Positions 12,293 through 24,279 of a stretch of DNA of 64,000 nucleotides are shown here, in pieces. Origin of the DNA: Antedon mediterranea (taxonomy: Eukaryota > Echinodermata > Crinoidea > Comatulida > Antedonidae); assembly GCF_964355755.1 (NCBI RefSeq), contig NC_092671.1:9001001-9065000 (forward strand). The letters run 5' to 3'. The stretch's first letter is position 1; the number at the start of each line of letters is the position of its first letter. A program made the translations under genes and the position numbers. The notes beneath the pieces are model-generated. The model did no database searches. It was not told the DNA's origin and saw nothing but the letters and a program-made list of their open reading frames with translations.

Positions 12293-15200
12293 TCACTTTT
12301 TAAAATTTGTTATTGGAGGAAAAAGACTTGCTAATGGCGGTACGGACGGAATTTGAGACATCCGTGATTGCTGCCGTGACTGGGCATTTGTGTCTTTGGA
12401 AAAGTCTCCCATTCCCAGTCGTTTCAGCACCCTGCAAAACAAAACAATTATTTTAAAATATTTTTACAAACAAAAACTAAAAATATTTTATAAAAAATAA
12501 TTTTGTAACTACGGTAATAAAAATGAAGCAATTTATTGTCTAAAAATAAACTTACTCTCTAGCTTGCTGTCTCCTTGAGTTCACGTCCAGGTCAAGGGTT
12601 CGTGGCGTTGTGATGTATGCTGGGAATTGATCAAGGTTTCCAATTGGCTGAAAGTTAAACATTGTTTATTGAATAAATATCCAAAGTTGACAGCAATGTT
12701 TGTGAAATTCATATAGACATACTATCCTACCTTCCAAACAGGTCCTCTTGTACCTATTAAAGTAACACTTGTTCCAATGACATCTTTTGGTTTATCTGGT
12801 ACCCTCATATGTACCCCGTGTGGTCCCATTGTGCGCACATGTTCACGTCTTTGTTGTGGTTTTATGTAGATCAGCGTTTTTGTAACTGGCTTAATCATAC
12901 TCATACCAGTTTCTTCTTTAACAGCATCAAAGCTAAAGAAAAAACATAATTTATTAATATTGATATGGCTTGTGGTTTAACATTTGCAATTTTTGTCACA
13001 TTCTTCATTTATTCTAACTGTGATTCTATGCTTGTTTATATCTAGTACTGAGCTTTGACAGAATGACTCAACAGCTTCATAGTTGAGTGGCATGTCAACT
13101 ATCCAACATTAACTTCTTTTTTTTTAGAAATGCCACCAGATATGTCAATGATGGTCACAGATATATTTTATTCAGTTAGTTAATATGTTGTAATTTTTGT
13201 TTGAATGTTAGACTATTAATATGATATGATTCCTGCTTATGAAATTATAAACTTCTTACATAGAAAACATTTGTTCATAAAGCTTTGTTCTTTGTTTTTT
13301 TAGTTGTTCCTTCTTGTCTTGCCATTTCTTGATTGACTAGTTAAAAGAAAAAGATCATTATTTTGTTTAGTATAGAGTATTTACATTAAATGTGCTATCC
13401 ATCTAAACACTGTGTTTAGTTGATCCATTTAAAAACAATGTTTTGTAGGGGTACATAACAGTGGATATAAAACAGTGGATTCTCTTTACCTCTTGCATGC
13501 GTTTCTCCATCCTGCTGAGAAAGCCTTGCAGATATTTCTCTTGATCACCAGTTGTCATCGAAAGCTTCTTCATCAATTGTTCTAAAAAAAATTAACATTC
13601 TTACTTTTACTTATAATACACATTCCATCAACTATTTGGGATAATGTGATGGAAGGAGGTGGGTTTTTTCCTGTATACTTGAGGATTTGTACCTTTCTGG
13701 TCCTGTAGTTTCCTAAATGTAATGTAGCGTTCAAACAGCTGTCTTAGTCTCATTTCTGGAACTTCCATTGCCTGTGTTATAACATCTACTGTAATCTGAA
13801 AATAGTGCAAAGTTATAAACAAGTAAATATTACTGAGTATTTTGGGAACACATATCTAAGGCCTGTTTTCCTGTCGACGTTATTAAACGCTATCGTTAAC
13901 AATAATCGGCGATCTCCTATGTAAACATTGAAATGGTAACGATTTACAGGAAAAGGTACTCACTATCGTTATCATTTCAACTTGATCGTTTTCAAACGAT
14001 CGTCGTTGAACTTTTAACGCTCAACAACAATAGCGTCGAATAACGTCGACAGGTAAACAGGCTTAACAAAAGCCATGATTAAGATCTATGAGTCCATCTG
14101 AGAGACCATGTTAATAGCTGCATACTTACTGTATGAAGTTCCAGTGATATCTTGTTTTCCTTTAACGCTTCCTCCAATGTTTGTAGATTTTTAAACTGAT
14201 CAGCTACTTTCAATTTCAGAGTATTTATATCATCTTTCCTGACCTACAATAAAAATGAATAACATAGTAATTATGCGGTTGAGCAGTTAAACTCTGCCAT
14301 CAAATTGGCACAGGTTCAAGACATGAACTCTTCGACCACAGTTCTAGTGGAGGCAAAGTTATTGGATATGGATTCCAGTGTACACATCTTGATTGTGTGC
14401 ACAAAACCAGGTACATTTTTCAGAAGGATAGGGGGTTAGCCTGGTGTAGAGCATTGCAGACAGACAAACAAATACTGTTGGTAACCATTTTACTGAGTTC
14501 AGTTGTATTACCTGAGTGGCACCAGATGACATCTTGTTGTTTGCCATTTGCATCACCAGCATTTGTTTGTTTTTCTCCTGTTCTGCTAGATTTCCTCTCA
14601 TTGACCGTAACTTTGAATCACGCTCTTTTAACTCTTGTCGGAAAGCAGTTTGTCTAAAGTGACAAACATAATGTTTTGGTTAAATTACAATGTGAACGGC
14701 AGAGCAGTTTGTGTAGGCCCAATATATTGTATGTCATTTCTATATGCCCCAACCATAATAACAGGATTTCTTTGCTCAATCTAACTAATTACATTGACTT
14801 TTTTATCTTTACACTCAAGGCAAGAAGCTTTCATTTTTTGCTTCATTCTTCAGGTCAGGTGGAACATTAGGCTACATAAAATTTAGGCCTGCATGTGTAA
14901 GATAAATAACTATAAATAGTTTCTAAAAGTCTTCTGGATTGTAGGAGCTTTTTGTGTGCTCTATGCCTCTAGAAATATTGGTTCATATTAAATCTTCAAA
15001 ATTATTAATAATATTCAAGAACAGAAATTAATAATATTTACACTTCTTTCATCTCCCTTTGAAGACTACTATTGTGAAGGATGAGCTGCTTGTGTCTGTC
15101 CAATACAGCCTTGTATTTCTCTTCCTATTGAATAACAGTAAACAGTTGAGTCAGGGAAAAATTTCATTTAAAAATTTTGTTTAGCAAAATTACTAATCAA

Positions 15201-18200
15201 ACTGATTGTTGAGTCAAGAAACATAGTTTTGTATTGCATTTTTTGCTACACAATTTGCGAAATGTGTAGCAATAGGTTGTTTTGTATAGCTTTTTGCTAT
15301 GCTACACTGGCAAAATTATTCCCTGTGAGTGTGTTAAGCATAATTCTCCACAGAAGGAGCAGAAAGAATTAGTTAATTGTAAAGAAAGAATGTACTGATG
15401 AAATAAAATCTGCATTTAAGAATTATGATATACAATCAAAGTTAATTAACAATTGTTACTGAATTACTTTTTTTACATTTTTTAATATACCTGTATTCTT
15501 TTTGTTTCTAATATCAAGTATTCCAAACCATTAATCTCCTCATGCATCTGAAATATTAAGTAAAATTTCATGTAAATAAGAAATTTTAATATTCTATTTT
15601 TTTTAAATATCCAGTAGGCGTACAGTAATTCTTTTACCTTGTTTATTTTGTCATTTGCTTGATTGTTTTCTTTTCTCAATCTTTCTTTATCATCATCAAC
15701 CATCCCATCATGCAATGGTGATCCATGTTTTGGTGCCATTGCTTCTTTAAGTTCAATCCGCTACAAAGAAACAACATTAGAGGTTGATACACACTAAAAT
15801 CTTGTGCTGCATCTAAATCTTTGCATTTCAGTAGTGAAAACCATATCTATATATAAATTTACGTAAGGGCAAAATTCGGTAAATCTCGGTTTATTTCTAG
15901 AATTTTTACTCGATGGTATATAAAGTTGGTTCATACTTTCGGTACTGATTTTAACCATCTGATGTAACCCTGTTTACTAATTAAATTGAGTTAGGTAATT
16001 AGTTATTGACGATTAAAACGAATTTAGGTTCAACGATTTGCCCCAAATAGGGGTGTTTTCCGATCGTGGTATACACTGTCTAATGGATGTCCATCTTGAA
16101 AAATACTCGCCACAAAAATACGAGGAGGCTTCGCATTTTCCTATTTCCTCCTACGATAATTGTTTTTAATAGCTGAAAACTGGTTGAACAGCTAGAGTAC
16201 AGCATCATAATGTTGAAGATAGATAGATTTAATATACGATTATACAAATGTATTGATTTGGGATGAATGGAACATTCCAATCTCTGTTTCACAAGTGTCT
16301 ATTCCCTCAGGCGTCGTAAAGGCAAGTACAGTACTGTATACTCGAAATTCGATCCATTTTTGTTTTCAATCTGTGCTGCACAGGTTGGATATAATTTTGT
16401 TTTAAACGGATAATGAGCTAGCGTTTTCACTCGCCGTATATTATGTACAAATCTTTATTATTGCAGTTAAACCACCCACATCATCACCTTTCCCTCACTG
16501 GCATGAGTAGCGTTGTAAAACCAGTAGAGAGTCGGCCTACGGTACATCACATGCCCTAAACGCAGAACAACTTTGGTGGGTAGGGTAGGAACCAACTTAA
16601 GTATGAATTGGCTCTAAGAAACAATTGAAAACCATTAGGCCTACTAATTAAGTTGAGTTAGATAATTTAATATTTATTGACGATTAAATCGAATTTATGA
16701 TTTTCCCCGAATAGAGGTGGTTTTCACAAATTGTTTTACATTATATTATAAACATATACACGTCGTAGTGATGTATCGTTACATGTGCTGTACTATTTCA
16801 ATCGACTAGGACGGTGATAGTTTCAACAAAGTATTACATCGCAATGTTTTACTGTGTTTAGTGGTATATTATTTGTAAAACATGAAAGCAATTAATATTT
16901 CGTTACTAAATGGATAAAGAATATATTTTAACATTGTTCCTCTTTGCACCCATCCTCTTCCCCATCCCTCAACCCTAATGTTACATACAAAACACAAATT
17001 AAGTTTGTTTAAATTTGACTTAAACAATTGGTCTTATTTTGTGACAAGTTTCTCTTTCGGAAGTAATAGGGTGCTGATTTTAGTTTAGTACATAAATCAC
17101 AGTGTCTATTTATTCGTTCCTGTAAACGACATGTATTATTGTCCTGCAGTACGTACATTTGAAATCGCCAGTTTTTTAACGCTGAAATTATTATGTATTC
17201 GAGAACCATCTGTGGGCATGCACGGCCTAGATGGTACGCGAGCGAAGCGAGCGTACCATCTAGATTAATTAATAATGATTAGAATTCACTTACTTTATTC
17301 ATCAAAGCCTGTGCAATCTTTATTTCTAATGAAACCAACACTGAAATAAATGCAATAAACTAAATATATTTTCAATTATTCTCAAAAGTGTTTACACAAA
17401 ATAGAAGAAAAAATTTTCATAAAGCTTATTTCAAGATACTTATGTTTTATATATTAAATTAAATCCAAAGACAAATTACTGAAAAACCAACAAAGCTGTG
17501 GGTAACAGTGACTGGTTTATATTAAACATTTCAGTACTTACATTCTAAAGCATTTCCAGACATCATGTTAAGCTTAGTTTTTATGTCGGTTGGTTTCTGA
17601 AATTACCGGTAATAACAAGTTGTTGAGAAATCATGAATATTCCACCAAACTTACGAGTTAAAATAAATATAGTGAGGCATTTAATGAATAGTTCCTCGAA
17701 ACATGTCACATTTTAGGGCAGTTTGCCTATTCATTAAATGCCTCAATATAGTTATTTTAACTTGTTGAGAAATCATGATTACTTTTCCTATAATGCAAAA
17801 ACAATGTTGCAAGAACAACAGAAAAACAACTCACGTCATCAACTTGTAAATTATTGGTAAGTTTCACCTCATGTGCTAAGTCAAGCAGACCTATTGTAAA
17901 GAAAGTAGAAGTCATAGTTAAAAATTTACTGCCTCAATCTTCTACATAATGTTTGTATTTCAATATTGTGTGTTGTTATGAATTTCATATTTTGTTCATG
18001 AGAAAACTCCCTACACCGTTGTGTAATTTATCAATTGTTTGACTTGTTCAGTAACAGTCTGAAGCTCTGTCTACACTATCAAATTAGTTTGACAAAAAAG
18101 TGTGATGTGCCCAAATATGGTATGGTTTTTTGTAACATAACATTTGATAGTGTAAACAGAGCTTAAGCTCTAAATCATTTTCAGAATTTACCTTCTTTTT

Positions 18201-21200
18201 CAAAGATGTTCTCCAGACTATCTTTGAAATGATTGATAGCTCGCAGAAGATGTAGACTGACTCGATGTATGCCTGCCAGTTGAACCTTCATATCTTGTTC
18301 CTGTTTCCTCAGTGTAGCATCACATCTTAATTATAAACTTTACATTTTAGTTGGCTAGGACAACCATTTGAATACAATAAAAATCTCTCCTAATAAAGAA
18401 TGCCATTGTCATAGTCAACACATTATTGTCCAACATCATGGTCAAATTCAAAGTTATCATTTATTATGATCTTTGTGTGTGAATCAGGCTTGAAATGCTA
18501 CCTGGTATAAATTGTTCATTTTAGTAATGCAATTTGTGTATTTTAAACACATTTACCTTTGTTTTTCTTTATGTAAATGATCTTGTAGTTTGTGTATTTC
18601 TAACTCGTAATCGGCCTTAATACGTGATGCCATGTGGCGATAATCAGTTGGTGAATTTGGCACAGCAATCATTTCTACTGGTGAAGGCAACGTAGAAGCA
18701 GCGGTGGCTGTACGCTTCTTTATGTCTGCAATCAGTTCGGCAATTTTTAATTCCTAAATAAAAGTTTAGAAAAATATTTTGTGGAAGAGTGAGTGAAAAA
18801 ATGAAGATTTCATTAAAGTGATCAAACTGAATTTGATGTTAATTTCAAAATAGTGTACTAACATGAACACTTATTAGATCAACCTTGACTTGAAGTTCAT
18901 TTTTCAGTCGACGAACTTCCTGCTCTAACTTGTCAACCTTAAAAATAAAAACAATTTTCACTTATATTTTGGAAATAATCAATGTAATAATCCATTTTTA
19001 ATAAATTATCGCTTGTAATTCTAAAGTTAGCAACTTGGTTGGAAGGCATCTTGTTTTTACCTCAGATTTATAATCATTCATGCGTTGCATGTACTGTTCC
19101 CGTATTGATTCCTGTCGGCTATTTTTTGCCTCTGTATCTTGCACAGTTATGTTCAAGCGTTTTTCATATTCATGCTGTTTGTCTAAAATTTACATAAAAC
19201 AATAACTAACTCATCAACATAAGAACAATCATGGGCATACTAAACATAATAATAAACAAAATGGATTTTATTCATTTAAAAATGAAGTTATTATTGAAAA
19301 TAAATAAAAATAGTTGAACTAACATAATGCATCGTCTAACTGTGCTTCTAAGTTTTCTATTACTATGTTTAGCTTTTCTATAGTGTCCTAGAACAAAAAC
19401 ATAGTTTCATAGGTTAATATCAAGTTCAAAAAACATTTAATTGTTCAACAATGGCATTATACAGTATAATATATACAGTAGGTGTGTACATAAATGAAAA
19501 CATAGTAAGCCATCATTTGGGGTCTTCTCTAGAAGAAATCAAGTTTCTTGTCTCGAGAAAGACCCCAGAAACAATACACATACATTTAAACTAATACAAT
19601 TTACTACATAAAATAATAAATAAAAACAAAAAGGATTAAATAAAAATAGATACTTTCAGTGTACTACAATCATAATAATATTAAAATTAGTATAAAGAAA
19701 TAAGATATTTTTAAAAAATTTTTACGAAAAGTATAAAGAGATTTAAAATGCTTTAGTTTGGCATCAAGATCATTCCAGATTCGCGGTCCTGAAACAGAAA
19801 TAAAATATTCGGAAGCAATTTTTAAGTTGCTTATTCACCCTTGAGGTGAATTTACTACTTCAGTGTCATGCCAACAGTTATTTTTCATCTTCATTTTATT
19901 TCAACCACATCCGACAGCAAAAAATCGCCAATTATTAGATTGTTAAATATGTATACATACAAAAAATGGTAAAATTAATAGCTTTAAGAATTTTAGATAT
20001 AATAATTTACAAATGGTCTTATCTTTAATGGAAATTCAATTTGTAAAAATTCAATTGTAAAGCTTACTTCATGTTCTTTGATAGTAGCTTGTAATGCCTC
20101 AATTTCATTTCCCAGTTTTGCTTGAATTTCGGTCATTTTTATCTCCCAAAGTTTGAGTTCTTCTGCTGCTTTTTTATCTACAGTTTAACAAAATCATTGA
20201 CTTATTGTTAGATTTATATTGTATGAGTGTTTTAGGCAATTATTTTCTTTATAGGTTTCATCAACCTAGGTTATATTATATTTCAAAAGATTGGATCAAA
20301 ATGATATCCTCTAGAAAATGTTGAAGAACTGCTATCTTCCTTTCCTTTTTCATTCTTGCTTGTTATTCATTATTGCTTTATTTACCTTTTTGATTTTTAG
20401 CTTTCTCTCCTTCATTCAAAAGTTGTTGTTCTTTATCGTTGGCCTTCTTCAAAGCAGCGAGTACCTTTTCATAATTCTCCTTCATTTCTTTCAATTTTTG
20501 CTTAAGCTCTGTCTGTTAAAACCCAAAAATGTTGGTTAGTTTAAAATTATAGAGTCACCATACTCCACGTTGCCCTCAAATTTCATTTTAAAAGCAGATC
20601 TCATTTAATAAAGCACACTAAATGTCTTAATACAACAAATAATTAGATCCAAAACACCAAAATAGCACACTATTACCTCATTCGTCATACCACTCTTATT
20701 TTTTGGTCTACTGCCTCAGTTTATAAAAATAATACCTTCTAATTTCTACGAAATCTTGTTCATCAAAACAAGGTAAATTGGAGGTAAAGTAATTATTTCA
20801 GAATTTAATAAAATAAAAACAAAATGAGTACCATTTTCTGGTTTTGTTTTTCTGTGAATTTCTCCAGGGACTCAATGTGCTGATCTTTCTTTTTTAGCTC
20901 TTCATCAATACGCTCGTTTGCCTTGTTGATATGGTTAACATTTACCTGTAAATAAACAAGTAATAAGTATCGGTTCTAAAGAATTTAAGTTAGGCATATT
21001 GTTTTAGGTTTTTTCTTATTTTTTAAAAATCTATATCATTATTACAGATATTATTACATTTATTTTATATTAATAATTTATTAATTTCAATTATTTCTAC
21101 CTCAAGTTGCAAAATATTTTGACTAAGATGGCCATTTTCTTGGTTACGCCTCTCCATGGCAACACACATAAAGTTAAATTGTTTCAAAGCATTACGACAC

Positions 21201-24200
21201 ACTGAAAAAAAGTATGTATTTAAAAAACGAAAAAGATTTGTACAACTTATAGACATGCTCTCCAAAATGTAAACTGATTTGCACTCACTGTTTCTATCAT
21301 TGTTTGTCTTAGCTGCTTTGGTTGCCTCTTCCAAGGCTTTCTTTACCTCAAGTGATGCAGCCTTCCAGTTTGCAGCATCTGCCATCAGAGCTTTCTCTAA
21401 AAAAAGAAGTTTTTGCTAAAGTTGTTTTTACTTTGTTACTTTAAGGCAAGTTAAAAATGATTAGTGACACGTTTCTTCATAAAAAAAATCTGTAGAAGTG
21501 GAAGTTTTTTTTACGAAAGACACTGAAATTGGTATTTGTAATTGATGTAATACAATCATAACATTGAGATACCTATATACCTAAACCTCGCTTACCATTC
21601 ATTGGGTCTCTATTTTCCTTTGCTCTTGATGTAACCATCATTTTTTTGCGAGTTGTGACACTAACTGCTTCTTGTAGCTCAACAGTTTCCTGCAATACAA
21701 TCCTACAAAAAAAAAGTCATTTTCTATAATATGCACAGATTATAATTATTATTTTTATTTTATTTTATTTTATTTTATTTTATTTCTTCATACTCATCCA
21801 ACAGCGAGTAACCCGCCAATTACAGGATGGATAAACTATTTAATAATTTCACAAGACAAACATATACACAAGATGCTCTACATAAACAAAGACTTATTAT
21901 TAAGTCTTTGGGAGTGGAGTTGTAAATTGTCATGAGAAAAAAACCCTGACATATGACAGGACTTGAACCCAGGACCCTTAGACTAAGACTAAGAGTGAAA
22001 AATCATCAACTTAATCAAGTTAGATATAAATGAACTTAACTAAACAAATTCTTTTCAATCTTCAATAAGATTATGAAAATCAGGCATTTTTGTCACTGTG
22101 TAAAAGAGTTGTAATGTTTAGTTGTGCTTACTCTTCTGTTTCTCTGGTGGAAAGGTCATTCATTGTTTCAAATACTTTTTTACTAAGAACTTTAAACCTT
22201 TCAACAACCTTCTTCACATGTTTCTTATGATCATTCACTGCATTCCTGCAAAAACAAAACAGAATCAGGACAGGAGGTTCTCCTTAATTGTCCAAATGGG
22301 CCAATGATTATTATGAATTAAAAATACTTTAAAAATACTATGCCTCTTTAATGTATATACTTATGGTATTATTATTACATATATTTACATTGTTTTGTGT
22401 TTTAATGTATGCTTTGGTGTGGCACGCCTTATGGCGACAGTGGTCCTTTGAGCTCTTTTGCCACTCCTTGGCACACTCAAAGTTTATGTATTGTTTTAAT
22501 GTTGCTAAAATTAATAAAATAAAATAAAATAATGAATGATGAAGAATATAATGGTAAAAGAGGAAGTGTTATAAGGCAATTAAAAAGAATTCTAGGTATA
22601 TGAAATGCAGTCCAGGATTTGTGAGAGAGGTTTGCTCTGTGTGTTGGGGATGGGTACTGTGGTAAAGGGGTTTATATAGTTTGTTTACAAAACCATCTTA
22701 CATAATACTTACATAATGTTTTGTTCTATCGTCGTCGTTTCATTGTTCTTCTCCAGTAGTTCCTCATGACTAACAATTATTTTCTCCTAATTAAATTATT
22801 AAAATATGTATCCGTGTTTAAATATATATGTGATAAGTAAATCAAAGATGAGGCCAACTTTAGCAAATAAATGGAAAGTTTTGATGATATTTATTTAACG
22901 GTTTTAATGGTTAGTGCAGAACTGTGGTGGTAAGATCTTTGACTCATGTAAGTGGTGGGTTTCAGCAGGGTTGTTATATGCGGCCCTCAGATACAATTTA
23001 AAAAATACTTTTTTAGATTAATTAGATTGTGTTTTTAAAGTTGTCTGTTGTATATGGAATGCCATATGTGCCGAAATGTTTATTTTTTACAAATCACTAA
23101 TATTTAAATTAATTGCACTTTGATAGTGTATTTTAATTTGGAGGGTAGGTCAGTCATCTACCCAGACTATTCACTGGAAATGCAGGTGTATTTTATACAT
23201 ACCACAGTTGTCTGTACATCAAATAGCCAATCGCTGAATTCATCTACTAATATCTCCCGACATAGGCAAGTTTGTCCATACTCGTGAATAATATCCAGGA
23301 TTGTTCTTTTATGTAACATCTAAAATATAAAGAAAGTTAAATGTTATATTCATAAGCATAATCCAGCAGCAACTGAACTTAACACTATCCAAAATACACA
23401 TGATATTAGTCCTGGTTATAGAATTGTGGATGACAATAAACGATGATTATAAGAATGAACGACAACATACTTCCTCCCTTTTCTGTTTAGTGTTGAAACC
23501 AGGAGGTCGTCTTCGTCGAACTTCTTCCAAAGAAATCTGCAAAAGATGAAATAAGACAAATACATGCAGTAACTACATTCTGCTTCTTAATGAAAGTCAT
23601 ATGAAGAAGTATAATTATATGTTTAAAGGACAAAGGTTAGTTCACATGGATTTATGTAAACAAAATAACAAACTTACCTCAGATGGAGTGGCAAGAAGGT
23701 TTGTGCTAATTCCATAATGAGCAAGTGCCTGGAAAAAAAAGAAAAAACATTTACATACACATAGATTGAGTATTCATCATATTGAATTGAATAAAAATAA
23801 CTGAAGAGAAAAACAACTGAAATAATTCTTCCACAGGGTCACCAACATCTTCACACGGTCACCATCACCTTCACAAGACCGTCATCATCTTCACACGGTC
23901 ACCATCGTCCTCACATGGTTACCATCACCTTCACAATATGGTCATCATGTTCACACGGTCACCATCATCTTCACACGGTCACCATCACCTTTACAATGGT
24001 CATCATGTTCACATGGTCACCATCATGTTCACATGGTCACCATCACCTTTACAATATGGTCATCATGTTCACACGGTCACCATCATCTTCACACGGTCAC
24101 CATCGTCTTCACAAGGTCACAATATTGTTTACCTTTTTTACTCGATCGTGAATGATTGCAAGTTGACTCTGTGCATCCTCCTGAATCCTGCGTCTTTGTT

Positions 24201-24279
24201 CAAGGTCAAGGTTGAGGAAGATCTCTCTGACATCCTTTTCCACCTCAATGTGGTAACTTCCTACCTTCTGTAAACTCAT
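12293..24279 (-). CDS. 1069-aa coiled-coil protein, unassigned family
   Basis: Thirty-one exons (minus, 5' to 3'): 24133-24279, 23678-23728, 23471-23536, 23203-23319, 22713-22786, 22132-22245, 21596-21702, 21289-21396, 21101-21201, 20832-20945, 20386-20512, 20068-20177, 19324-19387, 19061-19182, 18863-18937, 18557-18753, 18192-18325, 17835-17890, 17542-17596, 17294-17340, 15638-15760, 15491-15547, 15042-15124, 14512-14653, 14130-14243, 13693-13795, 13490-13581, 13260-13336, 12731-12932, 12556-12647, 12293-12431. Every junction is phase-consistent and the total is 3210 nt. Residues 1-127 form an N-terminal module with EVRRRRPPGF and DEFSDWLFD. About 130-925 is Lys/Glu/Gln-rich heptad sequence with a short Pro-rich break (LPSPVEMIAVPNSP). 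The last 145 residues are non-coil and basic/Pro-rich (MGPHGVHMRVPDKP). No signal peptide or membrane segment. I do not recognise the family. Its architecture suits a ciliary or centrosomal CCDC-type protein, an inference only. Confidence 0.85.
13859..14064. mobile_element. foldback MITE with long inverted repeats
   Basis: The left end AAGGCCTGTTTTCCTGTCGA is mirrored by the right end TCGACAGGTAAACAGGCTT, and pairing continues inward through ACGTTATT and GCTATCGTT. TA on each side fits a TA target duplication. It lies in intron 25 of the coiled-coil gene. Confidence 0.8.
14275..14365 (+). repeat. possible tRNA-like SINE head
   Basis: GCGGTTGAGCAGTTAAACTC followed by CAGGTTCAAGACA resembles the A and B boxes of a tRNA-type promoter. 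No tail or sister copy was seen, so the call is weak. Confidence 0.25.
15846..17263 (+). mobile_element. non-autonomous Helitron-like element
   Basis: The left end is A followed by TCTATATATAAATTTACG, a typical Helitron 5' start. The right end is a GC-rich hairpin (GGTACGC and GCGTACC arms at 17233-17257 around GAGCGAAGCGAGC) followed by CTAG at 17260-17263. The base after CTAG is A, not the usual T, a small departure. No helicase or Rep frame is present. Inside, a segment at about 15930-16050 is repeated in direct orientation at 16600-16715 (shared words TTATTGACGATTAAA and TAGGGGTG/TAGAGGTGGTTTTC). It occupies intron 20 of the coiled-coil gene. Confidence 0.6.
17620..17778. mobile_element. 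small foldback insertion between 17-bp direct repeats
   Basis: TTGTTGAGAAATCATGA occurs at 17620-17636 and exactly again at 17762-17778. Between them lie inverted arms, TGAGGCATTTAATGAATAG (ending about 17691) and CTATTCATTAAATGCCTCA (about 17727-17745). An insertion with a long target duplication, or a local duplication, would explain this. Confidence 0.6.
18060..18166. mobile_element. MITE family A, copy 3 (internally deleted)
   Basis: Ends AAGCTCTGTCTACACTATCA and TTTGATAGTGTAAACAGAGCTT are intact. The interior is shortened to about 107 bp in total but keeps TGTGATGTGCCCAAATATGG. It lies in intron 17 of the coiled-coil gene. Confidence 0.9.
19490..19880 (-). mobile_element. LINE 3' fragment with reverse-transcriptase C-terminal peptide
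   Basis: On the minus strand, 19670-19813 reads SGPRIWNDL and then KSLYTFRKNFLK before a stop. This is the conserved C-terminal tail seen in many LINE ORF2 proteins (GPRIWN, then FKK-type motifs). About 180 bp of AT-rich 3' region follows. The catalytic part is missing, so it is a 5'-truncated, inactive copy in intron 12 of the coiled-coil gene. Confidence 0.65.
19886..19960 (-). mobile_element. tRNA-headed SINE family B, tail fragment
   Basis: The words CCACATCCGACAGC and TCGCCAATTATTAGATTG match the tail-proximal part of the copies at 8003 and 21742. Only this end remains. Confidence 0.5.
21742..21995 (-). mobile_element. tRNA-headed SINE family B, most complete copy
   Basis: Read on the minus strand it has a tRNA-like head with a B box (GGTCCTGGGTTCAAGTCC, near 21960-21980), a body, and a TAAAATAAAATAAAA tail at the left (about 21755-21785). 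The body words ACAAGATGCTCTACATAAAC and AAGTCTTTG recur at 35985. It lies in intron 6 of the coiled-coil gene. Confidence 0.8.
22390..22535 (+). mobile_element. retroelement 3' end with AATAAAAT tail
   Basis: A GC-richer block (GGCACGCCTTATGGCGACAG) is followed by TTAATAAAATAAAATAAAAT. This is the usual look of a LINE or SINE 3' terminus inserted in sense orientation. The family is unknown. Confidence 0.4.
23836..24120. repeat. 20-bp minisatellite
   Basis: Degenerate units of about 20 bp (GGTCACCATCATCTTCACAC and variants with TGTTCACAT or CCTTTACAA) are repeated some 14 times in intron 1 of the coiled-coil gene, ending 12 bp from its first exon. Open frames across it are by-products of the repeat. 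Confidence 0.9.

Noticed and set aside
17231-17263. GC-rich hairpin as a bacterial-type terminator
   Set aside because: The window is clearly eukaryotic with spliced genes; the hairpin plus CTAG fits a Helitron 3' end better.
23915-24273. Plus-strand frames of 78-111 codons rich in His and Thr
   Set aside because: They run through the 20-bp minisatellite and the antisense of coiled-coil exon 1.
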